The notes beneath the pieces were generated by a model that ran no database searches, was not told the origin of the DNA, and saw nothing but the letters and a program-made list of their open reading frames with translations. Shown one piece after another: positions 44,114 to 51,207 of a stretch of 64,000 nt of DNA. The stretch lies in assembly GCA_965220235.1 (NCBI GenBank), contig OZ244815.1, positions 3,224,001 through 3,288,000 on the forward strand, given 5' to 3'. A program made the translations under genes and the position numbers. This stretch comes from Bin55 sp965220235. Lineage in GTDB: Bacteria > Pseudomonadota > Gammaproteobacteria > Pseudomonadales > Azotimanducaceae. How positions within the stretch are numbered: position 1 is the stretch's first letter; the number at the start of each line of letters is the position of its first letter.

Positions 44114-46042
44114 GTGACGAATACACTAGCGCCCAGTCCAGTCCACTCGACTGATCAGCCCGAAGAGACGCAACAGCCGACGATTCTTGCTGCTTTCTGG
44201 AGTTGCCGATATTACTTGATTCCACAGTGGCGTCATTTCGCAGCATTCCTCGTGATGACCGTTGTGACATTGGTGATGAGTACCGGCATCGCCATGTTTA
44301 GCGCAGACTTGCTTACAAACAAGGTTTTTCTAGGCGACCCCCTTAACACGTTCCAAGCAAATCTACTTGGCCTTGATCACCTTGAATATGTGAATGTTGA
44401 GGCGCTGAGCGAAGCGGCCCGATTCCACCTTCGGACAATGTTCCTTGTATTGCTAGGAACATTGGTCGTATCCCACTTTCTGCTAAGTCAAGGCATACGC
44501 TACTACCAGACCTGGATTCTGCAGCGTGTCAACCAGCACTTGCGTGAAGCAATGATGGATAACGCTATCCGGCTATCGCTTCGATATCACCACAAGCACC
44601 AGGTGGGCGATGCGATCTATCGAGTGTATCAAGACAGCGCGATGGTCGTATCGGTCTTGCAGACCGGATTGATCCAACCGCTCATCCTCATCGGTTCGTT
44701 CTGTTTTGTGCTAGGTGTCATCGCAGCGTTTAGCTTGTATCTAGCAGGATTGTTTGCGCTGGCTATCTTGCCTTCGCTCGCCCTCGCCAAGCTAATGACT
44801 CAATCGATACGTCAGCGCAGTCGTGTGTCTCGTTTCGCAAACAGCGCGCTCACTTCGCACATACAGGAGAGCATTCAAGGGAGCAGATTGCTTAAATCGC
44901 TCAATGCAGAACATGGTGCTTTTGACGCATTTGTAAGTAGCTCGCGACACGCGCTAGACCGCGCGTACGAGTTACGTAAAACCGTAGTGTTGCTCAATCT
45001 CGGCGTTTTCTTCTGCGGCGCAGTCGTTACGCTCCTCGCCGACTATCTCATGGTGCAGCTGGTGTGGAACGAGGTCGCCACGGCAGGATATGGCGTGATC
45101 GCCGTTGTAAGTTTCGCCGTTTGGAATCTTGGTGCTTATCAAGCTGCACGTGAACATATTGGCGGCGCAAGCGGTTCGTTAGTCGGGATGGCTTTCACAT
45201 GGAGTTTGTTGCAAGACATGGGGGTTGGACTTCAACGCGCCATGTTTCTTCTAAATTTAAAACCCGAGGTTGTTGACGCTAGTAACGCGCAAGAAGTTCC
45301 TGTTGGTCCGCTTGCAGTGAACTTCGACCAAGTCTCATTCCAGTACATTCCTGGAAAATCGGTGCTCAACAACGTGAGTTTTACTGCGAACCCCGGCACG
45401 CTCACAGCGGTCGTCGGCGCATCGGGTGCCGGAAAAACAACTTTGATGAATCTACTTCTAAGGTTGTACGATGTAAGTAACGGGTCAATTTATGTTGGAA
45501 ATGTAGACGTTCGAGAATTACAGCAAGATTCCCTGCGCCACACGATCTCTATCGTTCTACAGGAAAACGCGCTCTTCCCGACTTCGATTGAAGACAACAT
45601 ACGTTTCGCAGCGCCGGACGCACCCGACGATGTCTTGCACGAAGCCTTGAGCATCAGCTGCGTCGACGAATTTCTCGGTCAGCTTCCTAACGGTCTGAAG
45701 ACGGAATTAGGAGAGCGAGGCGCTAAGCTCTCGACAGGACAAAGGCAGCGAATCTCAATCGCACGCGCGATTCTTAAAGCTTCCCCCATCCTTGTTCTCG
45801 ACGAGCCGACCGCGTCTCTTGACGTTAAAACCGAAAATAAAGTGCTAGAGAACATCCGTTATTGGGCTCATGACAAGGTCGTTTTTCTAATCACTCATCG
45901 AGTTGCGACCACGCAGCAGGCCGATCAAGTGGTCTATCTGGAAAATGGAAGTGTCGGTGAATTTGGAACGCCTCGAGAACTTCTCAGTCGTCACGACGGT
46001 AGATATCGTGCGTTTGTCGACGCTGAAACTCAGGCTGCCTGA
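44114..46042 (+). CDS. ABC exporter half-transporter A2 (TMD-NBD)
   Basis: 642 residues: soluble N-terminus of about 35, six membrane helices, and ATPase domain with Walker A GASGAGKTT (G435), signature LSTGQRQR, Walker B ILVLDEPTASLD, and H-loop ITHRVA. Paralogue of A1 across the full length (shared QRVNQHLREAMMDNAIRLSLRYHHKHQVGDAIYRVYQDS-type block, of which the core is LSLRYHHKHQVGDAIYRVY). GTG start. Its expected partner B2 lies 5 kb downstream, separated by two oxygenase genes on the other strand and the transposon. Stop abuts the stop of the convergent CmcJ-type gene without any gap. Confidence 0.87.
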   Translation: MTNTLAPSPVHSTDQPEETQQPTILAAFWSCRYYLIPQWRHFAAFLVMTVVTLVMSTGIAMFSADLLTNKVFLGDPLNTFQANLLGLDHLEYVNVEALSEAARFHLRTMFLVLLGTLVVSHFLLSQGIRYYQTWILQRVNQHLREAMMDNAIRLSLRYHHKHQVGDAIYRVYQDSAMVVSVLQTGLIQPLILIGSFCFVLGVIAAFSLYLAGLFALAILPSLALAKLMTQSIRQRSRVSRFANSALTSHIQESIQGSRLLKSLNAEHGAFDAFVSSSRHALDRAYELRKTVVLLNLGVFFCGAVVTLLADYLMVQLVWNEVATAGYGVIAVVSFAVWNLGAYQAAREHIGGASGSLVGMAFTWSLLQDMGVGLQRAMFLLNLKPEVVDASNAQEVPVGPLAVNFDQVSFQYIPGKSVLNNVSFTANPGTLTAVVGASGAGKTTLMNLLLRLYDVSNGSIYVGNVDVRELQQDSLRHTISIVLQENALFPTSIEDNIRFAAPDAPDDVLHEALSISCVDEFLGQLPNGLKTELGERGAKLSTGQRQRISIARAILKASPILVLDEPTASLDVKTENKVLENIRYWAHDKVVFLITHRVATTQQADQVVYLENGSVGEFGTPRELLSRHDGRYRAFVDAETQAA

Positions 46043-47047
46043 TTAACCCGAAGGAGAATTTGGCGGCACGTAATTCTCGATAGGTCCTCGCCACCAGTCG
46101 CTTTTGGTGCCGTCTCGGTATACATCACTGATCTGCGCCTTGAATCGCTCAACCCGCGCCTGTTTGTCGTGTTCTTTTTCAAACACTGCCTGCATACGAA
46201 CTTCGATGGTGTAACGCATCGGCGCTTCTTCAGGCGTATTAGGATCTACGACCGCACTGTGAAAAACGGTGCGTAGATTTAGAGCTTCCTCCCGCGTGTC
46301 GTACTGGCGGAAGATGAGTACTTCATCTGGAGTCATATTCGGAAAGTAGTACCAGCGTTGATTGGGGGAGTACACCACTCTTTGATCGACAACCTTGTAG
46401 TACTGCTTGATATTCCCGGTTGCAGTGCCATCGCCGAATACGATGTCGTCAGGATCAACTGATCTCATATCACAAACACCGAGCGGCGCTGTAAATACCA
46501 GTTCATCCTTCTTGACGCTACGCCAAATATTCAAACTCTCGAAATGACGACTGTCGGGTACGATCTTGGCAAATGCATCTTCCACGGCGGCACACATGTC
46601 CGAATGGATTCCCATGCCATAACCACCACCGCTCCCGTTTGGCGTAGGTTTCACGCCTCTATCACCAGATTGTCCACCGAAGCCATTCCGATACTCGTGA
46701 CCGCCACCGCGCACCTCATAGCATCCGGTGGTGCGCTGTACAACCTCTCGGCAATGTTCGTAATACGCCGTCGTAACGACTTCGGTATCCATCAAATCTA
46801 AATCGCAAGGCGCGTGCACTAGTTGAAAACCATGAGAGTCGATCGTTGGCGCAGGATCGAGCAAGCGAGCGTTTCTAACCGTGACGAGGTGGGTTTTACC
46901 TGTCGTCTTTAAGACAGACGGATCTTTCGCAGAGTATTGATTGGGTACACGGAACCCGCGGTGTATCGCATTCGCAAAATGCATATTGCTCTCGAATGAC
47001 TCGGGAGCCTTCCAGGGCTTTAGTGGATCGAAGTCAGTTTCGGACAT
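46043..47047 (-). CDS. CmcJ/NvfI-type Fe(II)-dependent oxygenase (copy 2)
   Basis: 334 residues, paralogue of the gene at 26962-27915. Shared blocks include YRNGFGG, TPNGSGGGYGMGIHSDM (iron ligands H148 and D150), LGVCDMRSVDPDDI, YYFPNMTPDEVLIFRQYDT and VFHSAV with TIEVR. Likely hydroxylates, desaturates or peroxidises a small molecule using Fe(II), possibly with 2-oxoglutarate. Ends exactly where the A2 exporter gene ends; 87 bp upstream lies the phytanoyl-CoA dioxygenase gene in the same orientation, so the two oxygenases may be one operon. Confidence 0.8.
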   Translation of the reverse strand: MSETDFDPLKPWKAPESFESNMHFANAIHRGFRVPNQYSAKDPSVLKTTGKTHLVTVRNARLLDPAPTIDSHGFQLVHAPCDLDLMDTEVVTTAYYEHCREVVQRTTGCYEVRGGGHEYRNGFGGQSGDRGVKPTPNGSGGGYGMGIHSDMCAAVEDAFAKIVPDSRHFESLNIWRSVKKDELVFTAPLGVCDMRSVDPDDIVFGDGTATGNIKQYYKVVDQRVVYSPNQRWYYFPNMTPDEVLIFRQYDTREEALNLRTVFHSAVVDPNTPEEAPMRYTIEVRMQAVFEKEHDKQARVERFKAQISDVYRDGTKSDWWRGPIENYVPPNSPSG

Positions 47048-47134
47048 TAGAACGACCGATCAAAGAAGCTGAGGCGAGTGGCGAGCGATGCATGTGGCAA
47101 GCGTCATTTACGAAATCTCATGCCTCGATATTAG

Positions 47135-48238
47135 CTAATTTGCGACGAATTCGCCATTGGTCATGTAGCCGCAATCTCGTGCCCACGAGGGCGAAACAAT
47201 ACCTCGTTCTGCGAACTCGCGCATCTCTTCACGAAGATGTACGGTTTCTTTGCGTTTCTCATCTTCATTGCGAAATGGAGATGGTTTGAAACCCTGCATC
47301 GGACGTTCTTGCTGGAAGTCGTAGCTCGGTTGTCCTAACGCATGCAACGTGCCTAACTCAACCAGAGAGTAAGGGTCATCCGGTTCACGTTTGAAAATCA
47401 TTGGTTCCGTCAGAACCGGCGCCATGTTCGCGATGAAACGTGGGCGCGTCGACGGATTGATGCTGACACGGTGCAACATATACGGATGAAGTAGGACCAT
47501 GTCACCCGCTTCACCCGTCAGTTCTGTAAATTGCCGACACTGATCGACCAGTCCAGGGATTAGATATCCCGCACCTTGAACGCTGTCGGGATGTAACCCA
47601 GCGGGTGAATCCGACAACAGCCTCGCAACTGGACCTATCGAATCTACCGCCAGATACGTGCCGCCGCTCATGGGTTGAATGTCAGAATATAGAGGCACCG
47701 TAACGGTCGCCTGTTCGGGCGAATTGAGGAAGTGCCTGAAATGCCATCCGTCTTTATGCCAGCCCGGTTGCTTGCTAGCAGGTGGTTGCCAGCGCGGATC
47801 GTCCACGATACCTAGATTACTTACGACCCCCTCACCCCACTTGAGATTCTCACCATTGGACGGAAAGCGATGAGCACCACCGACAAGGTCTGCCTGTGCC
47901 TGAAATGCCCTTGGCGCAAACGACTGAAGCCGATGGTGTCTATCCGAGCCTTTTAATCTCGCGTACCCTGATGGGCCTCGACCTGGGCGCGGGCGAGCCC
48001 ATGTGTCAGGATCGTTTTGATCTACACCGTGAACCTCTGCAAGCTCACGCCACGCTTGGGCGGCAACATGGGATGCATAGTCTCTTGAGAACGCGTCCTT
48101 TATCAGTACGAATCCGTTAGCGACAAAGCGCTCAGCTTCTTCACGCGTGATGACCGAGCAATTAGTGACCGTCGCTTCGAATGCTTGTTCGAATTCGCTT
48201 GAATCAAAAGTTAGGGAATTACATACCTTGTTACACAT
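47135..48238 (-). CDS. Phytanoyl-CoA dioxygenase (PhyH) family protein, N-terminus from IS
   Basis: 367 residues of the PhyH Fe(II)/2-oxoglutarate oxygenase family. EEAERFVANGFVLIKDAFS is the usual N-terminal motif; the iron site is H161-x-D163 (GWHKDGW) and H256 (MLHRVS) with Arg in NPSTRPRF. Large parts resemble PhyH proteins of secondary metabolism. The ATG at 48238 and the next seven codons (MCNKVCNS) lie inside the left inverted repeat of the IS1595 element. Before insertion the frame would have read ...LPFAELHDRLTF, with only a TTG as possible start. The transposon has thus replaced the original N-terminus; expression now depends on sequence from the element or on read-out from it. Confidence 0.82.
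   Translation of the reverse strand: MCNKVCNSLTFDSSEFEQAFEATVTNCSVITREEAERFVANGFVLIKDAFSRDYASHVAAQAWRELAEVHGVDQNDPDTWARPRPGRGPSGYARLKGSDRHHRLQSFAPRAFQAQADLVGGAHRFPSNGENLKWGEGVVSNLGIVDDPRWQPPASKQPGWHKDGWHFRHFLNSPEQATVTVPLYSDIQPMSGGTYLAVDSIGPVARLLSDSPAGLHPDSVQGAGYLIPGLVDQCRQFTELTGEAGDMVLLHPYMLHRVSINPSTRPRFIANMAPVLTEPMIFKREPDDPYSLVELGTLHALGQPSYDFQQERPMQGFKPSPFRNEDEKRKETVHLREEMREFAERGIVSPSWARDCGYMTNGEFVAN
48206..48213. repeat. Target-site duplication, left copy
   Basis: AAAAGTTA immediately outside the left end of the transposon; the identical 8 bases follow the right end (51041-51048). Eight-bp duplications are typical of IS1595-family insertions. Confidence 0.95.
48214..48238 (+). repeat. Left terminal inverted repeat of IS1595-family element
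   Basis: 25 bp beginning GGGAATTACATACC and ending TTACACAT; exact reverse complement of 51016-51040. It contains, on the minus strand, the ATG and first codons of the phyH gene. Confidence 0.97.
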
Positions 48239-48253
48239 ATCTCAATAAAACAC

Positions 48254-48281
48254 TTGCATTTTGACTTTGTTTGTGTAAAAT
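48254..48281 (+). promoter_or_regulatory. Likely promoter of the transposon operon
   Basis: TTGCAT and TAAAAT separated by 16 bp, just inside the left inverted repeat and 25 bp before the transposase ATG. ACGGAG at 48295-48300 provides the ribosome site. Confidence 0.6.
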
Positions 48282-48306
48282 ACTTCCTGTAATAACGGAG
48301 ATCAAC

Positions 48307-49257
48307 ATGGCACGAAAAGCACCTGGGAAGTACTACCGCAAGGGTATGACACTCATCGACATCATGAAGATGTTCCCTGACGACAGCACATCCGAGAAGT
48401 GGTTTGAATCACAGCGCTGGGATGGCATCGTAATTTGCCCTAAGTGTGGCTCTGACAACATCCATGAACGCAAGAACCGAAAGCCGACTCCGTATCAGTG
48501 CCGATCTTGCCGTAAGTCGTTCTCCGTTAAAACGGACACGCTAATGCACGGCTCGAACCTCGGTTATCAAGTATGGGCAATCGCGATCTATCTTCTCGTT
48601 ACGAACCTTAAAGGCGTGTCCAGCATGAAGTTACATCGTGATTTAGGCATCACGCAGAAGTCCGCTTGGCACTTGGCACATCGTATTCGAGAAACATGGA
48701 CGGATAACAAGGGTCTGTTCAACGGACCCGTCGAAGTCGATGAGACGTACATCGGTGGCAAGGAAGGCAACAAGCACGAATCCAAGAAACTCCGTGCGGG
48801 TCGTGGTGCCGTTGGTAAAGCTGCGGTTGTTGGCGTGAAGGATCGTGAATCTAATAAGGTCTCCGCGAAAGCCGTAGAACACACGGACGCTCGAACAATC
48901 CACCCGTTCATCGAGCAACTAACCGAGCAAGGTGCGACGGTCTACACGGACGAAGCAACCGTATATGACTCACTTCCAACTGTTAGCAATCAGTATCATC
49001 ACGAAAGTGTCAAGCACAGTGTAGGTGAATATGTACGTGAACAAGCGCACACGAATGGCGTGGAATCGTTTTGGGCGTTGCTCAAGCGTGGCTATCAGGG
49101 AACGTACCATCAAATGAGTGTGAAGCATCTAAACCGCTACGTTCACGAGTTTTCAGGACGGCACAATGACCGACCTTCCGACACGATTGACCAAATGGGT
49201 TCAGTCGCATCGAACCTAGACGGTAAGCGGTTGCCCTATCAATCGCTCGTGAAGTGA
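48307..49257 (+). CDS. IS1595-family transposase
   Basis: 316 residues. N-terminal zinc ribbon with two CxxC pairs (CPKCGSDN and CRSCRKSF), then the DDE domain: first Asp in VEVDETYIGGKEG, second in VYTDEATVYDSL, and the final acidic residue in NGVESFWALLKRGYQGTYH, the characteristic IS1595 (ISXO2-like) block. ATG 48307 is chosen because ACGGAG lies 6 bp upstream; a TTG 36 bp upstream is in frame but lacks a ribosome site. Stop overlaps the methyltransferase start (GTGA). No frameshift or stop, so it should be active. Confidence 0.95.
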   Translation: MARKAPGKYYRKGMTLIDIMKMFPDDSTSEKWFESQRWDGIVICPKCGSDNIHERKNRKPTPYQCRSCRKSFSVKTDTLMHGSNLGYQVWAIAIYLLVTNLKGVSSMKLHRDLGITQKSAWHLAHRIRETWTDNKGLFNGPVEVDETYIGGKEGNKHESKKLRAGRGAVGKAAVVGVKDRESNKVSAKAVEHTDARTIHPFIEQLTEQGATVYTDEATVYDSLPTVSNQYHHESVKHSVGEYVREQAHTNGVESFWALLKRGYQGTYHQMSVKHLNRYVHEFSGRHNDRPSDTIDQMGSVASNLDGKRLPYQSLVK

Positions 49258-50177
49258 GTCGCAAGCGACGTAACGGACAGTTCTTTACCCACCAAAACCC
49301 ATTCGGACACAAGGCGTTTAAGTGGTGGGTAGAGCAATGCGAGTTACCCGATCAAGAGATACTAGAGCCGTTCGCTGGTGCTAATGGACTAATCACCCAC
49401 CTAGAGAACATGGACTACTGCAATGCGTCCGTGTCCTACGACATCGAGCCACAGAACGATCGTGTAGCCGTTCGAGACACACTAGCGGATTTCCCTACTG
49501 GTTTCGATGTATGCGTTACCAATCCACCGTGGCTTGCTCGAAACAGTGCCACAGTGCGAGGCTACGACTTCCCTGTATGCGACCATGACAACCTCTACAA
49601 GTTTGCGTTGCAGAAGTGTTTGGAGAATTGCGGTTGGGTAGCTGCACTCATACCGGAGTCGTTTATCCGTGCTGGACTCTATCAAGATCGACTAGCGGAG
49701 TTCATATCCATACCGCACAAGTTGTTTAGCGACACGGGACACCCAGTAGGACTAGCGTTATTCACACCCGATCCAATCGAGGACGTGCAAGTTTGGCTCG
49801 GTGCTGATCGCATCGGTTGGCTATCTGATATGGAGTCGAATCGTCCTACTCCACTCGACAATGGACCAGACGTTGTGTTTAACGACGCTCACGGTAATGT
49901 AGGTCTTATCGCACTAGACAACACACGTGAAGCGTCTATACGCTTCTGCGACGTGAGGGAACTAGACGACTACGAGGTTAAGCAAACAGGTCGTCATATC
50001 ACGAAGCTAGGCGTGTCTGGGTTCGTCAAAATCAGGACGTGGAACAAGTACCTATGTGACTTTCGAGAAGCAACTAAGGACATGCTTCTGACGTGCTACA
50101 AGGGCATCCGAAAGGACGGTATGTATCGCCGTCGCTTAGATTGGGAGATTGCACGGGGAATTATCCACCATGCATGA
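49254..50177 (+). CDS. Transposon-borne N6-adenine DNA methyltransferase
   Basis: 307 residues. SAM-binding motif I LEPFAGANG (from 37) and the catalytic motif IV NPPW (90-93), with an N-terminal QFFTHQNPFGHKAF that resembles motif X of gamma-class type II methyltransferases. The C-terminal half (about 150-300) would be the target-recognition domain. GTG start overlaps the transposase stop; its last 8 bp overlap the endonuclease gene. It should methylate the site that the neighbouring enzyme would cut. Recognition sequence unknown. Confidence 0.85.
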   Translation: MSRKRRNGQFFTHQNPFGHKAFKWWVEQCELPDQEILEPFAGANGLITHLENMDYCNASVSYDIEPQNDRVAVRDTLADFPTGFDVCVTNPPWLARNSATVRGYDFPVCDHDNLYKFALQKCLENCGWVAALIPESFIRAGLYQDRLAEFISIPHKLFSDTGHPVGLALFTPDPIEDVQVWLGADRIGWLSDMESNRPTPLDNGPDVVFNDAHGNVGLIALDNTREASIRFCDVRELDDYEVKQTGRHITKLGVSGFVKIRTWNKYLCDFREATKDMLLTCYKGIRKDGMYRRRLDWEIARGIIHHA

Positions 50178-50826
50178 GCCACCCGACTACGACGCGATAG
50201 AACGTGAGATTGCCAAATCTGGTATGGAACAGGTCGTAGATCGACTTGACGCGAATGACGAGTATCTTCGTAAACGGATCGAGTGGTTTGTAGATCGGTT
50301 CGGATTTCAACCCGAAGCGGTCAAGGACAAAATCCGAGAGGATCGGATGTTCTCCGCTCACTTTGCTAAAGACCCAAGACGGACAGGTTTTCACGAGAAA
50401 GTCGCTGCGTGCTGGTTGAAGCAGTTCAGCAACATCATTGCCGAGTTTGAGACACTACCTAAAAGCGGTAAGAATGCTTGGTACGTTAATGGCGACGGAT
50501 TGATGCAACAGAACGTCAAACCGAAGCCGTCGAAGTCGCTTGACTTCCGATGGATTAGTGGGCGATACACGATATTTGGTACACATAAATACACCCGCGA
50601 AGGCGGAGGCAATCAGGACAGTCAGTTTGACGAAGTTAAGCTGACGTTAAGACACTTCCAACAAGGTGCGGTTGATGACTGCACCATCTTGCTAGCCATC
50701 GTAGACGGACCGTACTACACACGAGAGAAGCTAGCTGAACTGAATCGGTTTGAGCGGACGAATCCACCATACTCTAAAGCCATGCATATTCAGTTCGTTC
50801 CCGAGTACTTGGAGCAACGGCTATGA
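50170..50826 (+). CDS. Putative type II restriction endonuclease
   Basis: 218 residues, soluble. Blocks SLDFRWISG (about 123), THKYTREGGGNQDSQFDEV (138-156) and ILLAIVDGPYYTREKLAEL (173-191) resemble the pattern in many type II endonucleases, where an Asp of a beta-strand is followed by a lysine-containing strand, a GG-x-QD-x-Q segment and a conserved IVDGPYY. D125 and K140 are plausible PD-(D/E)xK residues, but I cannot assign the active site with confidence. The ATG at 50170 lies within the methyltransferase end; its place next to the methyltransferase is the strongest argument for this role. Confidence 0.68.
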   Translation: MHEPPDYDAIEREIAKSGMEQVVDRLDANDEYLRKRIEWFVDRFGFQPEAVKDKIREDRMFSAHFAKDPRRTGFHEKVAACWLKQFSNIIAEFETLPKSGKNAWYVNGDGLMQQNVKPKPSKSLDFRWISGRYTIFGTHKYTREGGGNQDSQFDEVKLTLRHFQQGAVDDCTILLAIVDGPYYTREKLAELNRFERTNPPYSKAMHIQFVPEYLEQRL

Positions 50827-50972
50827 CACGCACGAAGGACGACATCCAACCGATTGACGACACACCCGAAAACGTCGCTAAGGCAATCATGCGAGGACGA
50901 CCAAAGCCAAAGAAGGAATGGCGTTACCTCAAGCGTATCCGTCAGAGATACGGCAAGCGTAAGACCACCTAG
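50823..50972 (+). CDS. Small basic protein at the end of the transposon operon
   Basis: 49 residues beginning at an ATG that overlaps the endonuclease stop (ATGA). Acidic N-terminal part (DDIQPIDDTPENVAKAIM) followed by a very basic tail (GRPKPKKEWRYLKRIRQRYG). No helix-turn-helix is apparent, so it is not an obvious controller protein. Translational coupling argues that it is expressed; function unknown. The 43 bp to the right inverted repeat hold no gene. Confidence 0.6.
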   Translation: MTRTKDDIQPIDDTPENVAKAIMRGRPKPKKEWRYLKRIRQRYGKRKTT

Positions 50973-51015
50973 AACCTAAAACCAGCAAGCAACCTAGAAG
51001 GGAGATGAAATCGCG

Positions 51016-51040
51016 ATGTGTAACAAGGTATGTAATTCCC
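51016..51040 (-). repeat. Right terminal inverted repeat of IS1595-family element
   Basis: Exact reverse complement of 48214-48238 (begins ATGTGTAACAAGG, ends ATTCCC). Followed directly by the second copy of the target duplication. Confidence 0.97.
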
Positions 51041-51048
51041 AAAAGTTA
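51041..51048. repeat. Target-site duplication, right copy
   Basis: AAAAGTTA, identical to 48206-48213. Confidence 0.95.
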
Positions 51049-51207
51049 GCCGATCGTGAAGTTCCGCGAATGGCAAGAAGTAACCCTGAACCGTAGTCTG
51101 GCTTGTGGAATGTTAATTCGCACGTATATGGTCTGCTCGTATCCTTCGCATGCATCCGTCGGTCGCAATTAACGTCGGTCGCCGTCTGTACGAATCCCGA
51201 AGACCGA

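Larger units (their letters stand above)
48214..51040 (+). mobile_element. IS1595-family transposon carrying a restriction-modification cassette
   Basis: 2827-bp complete element: perfect 25-bp terminal inverted repeats, flanking 8-bp duplication, and a four-gene overlapping operon made of the transposase, a DNA adenine methyltransferase, a putative restriction endonuclease and a small basic protein. Passenger methyltransferases are known in some IS1595 members. Intact ends and the perfect duplication suggest a recent insertion. It interrupts the divergent region between a PhyH oxygenase gene and ABC exporter gene B2. Confidence 0.95.

Noticed and set aside
48214..51040. Prophage or integron
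   Set aside because: No phage structural genes, integrase or attC sites; the transposase, inverted repeats and 8-bp duplication fully explain the insert.
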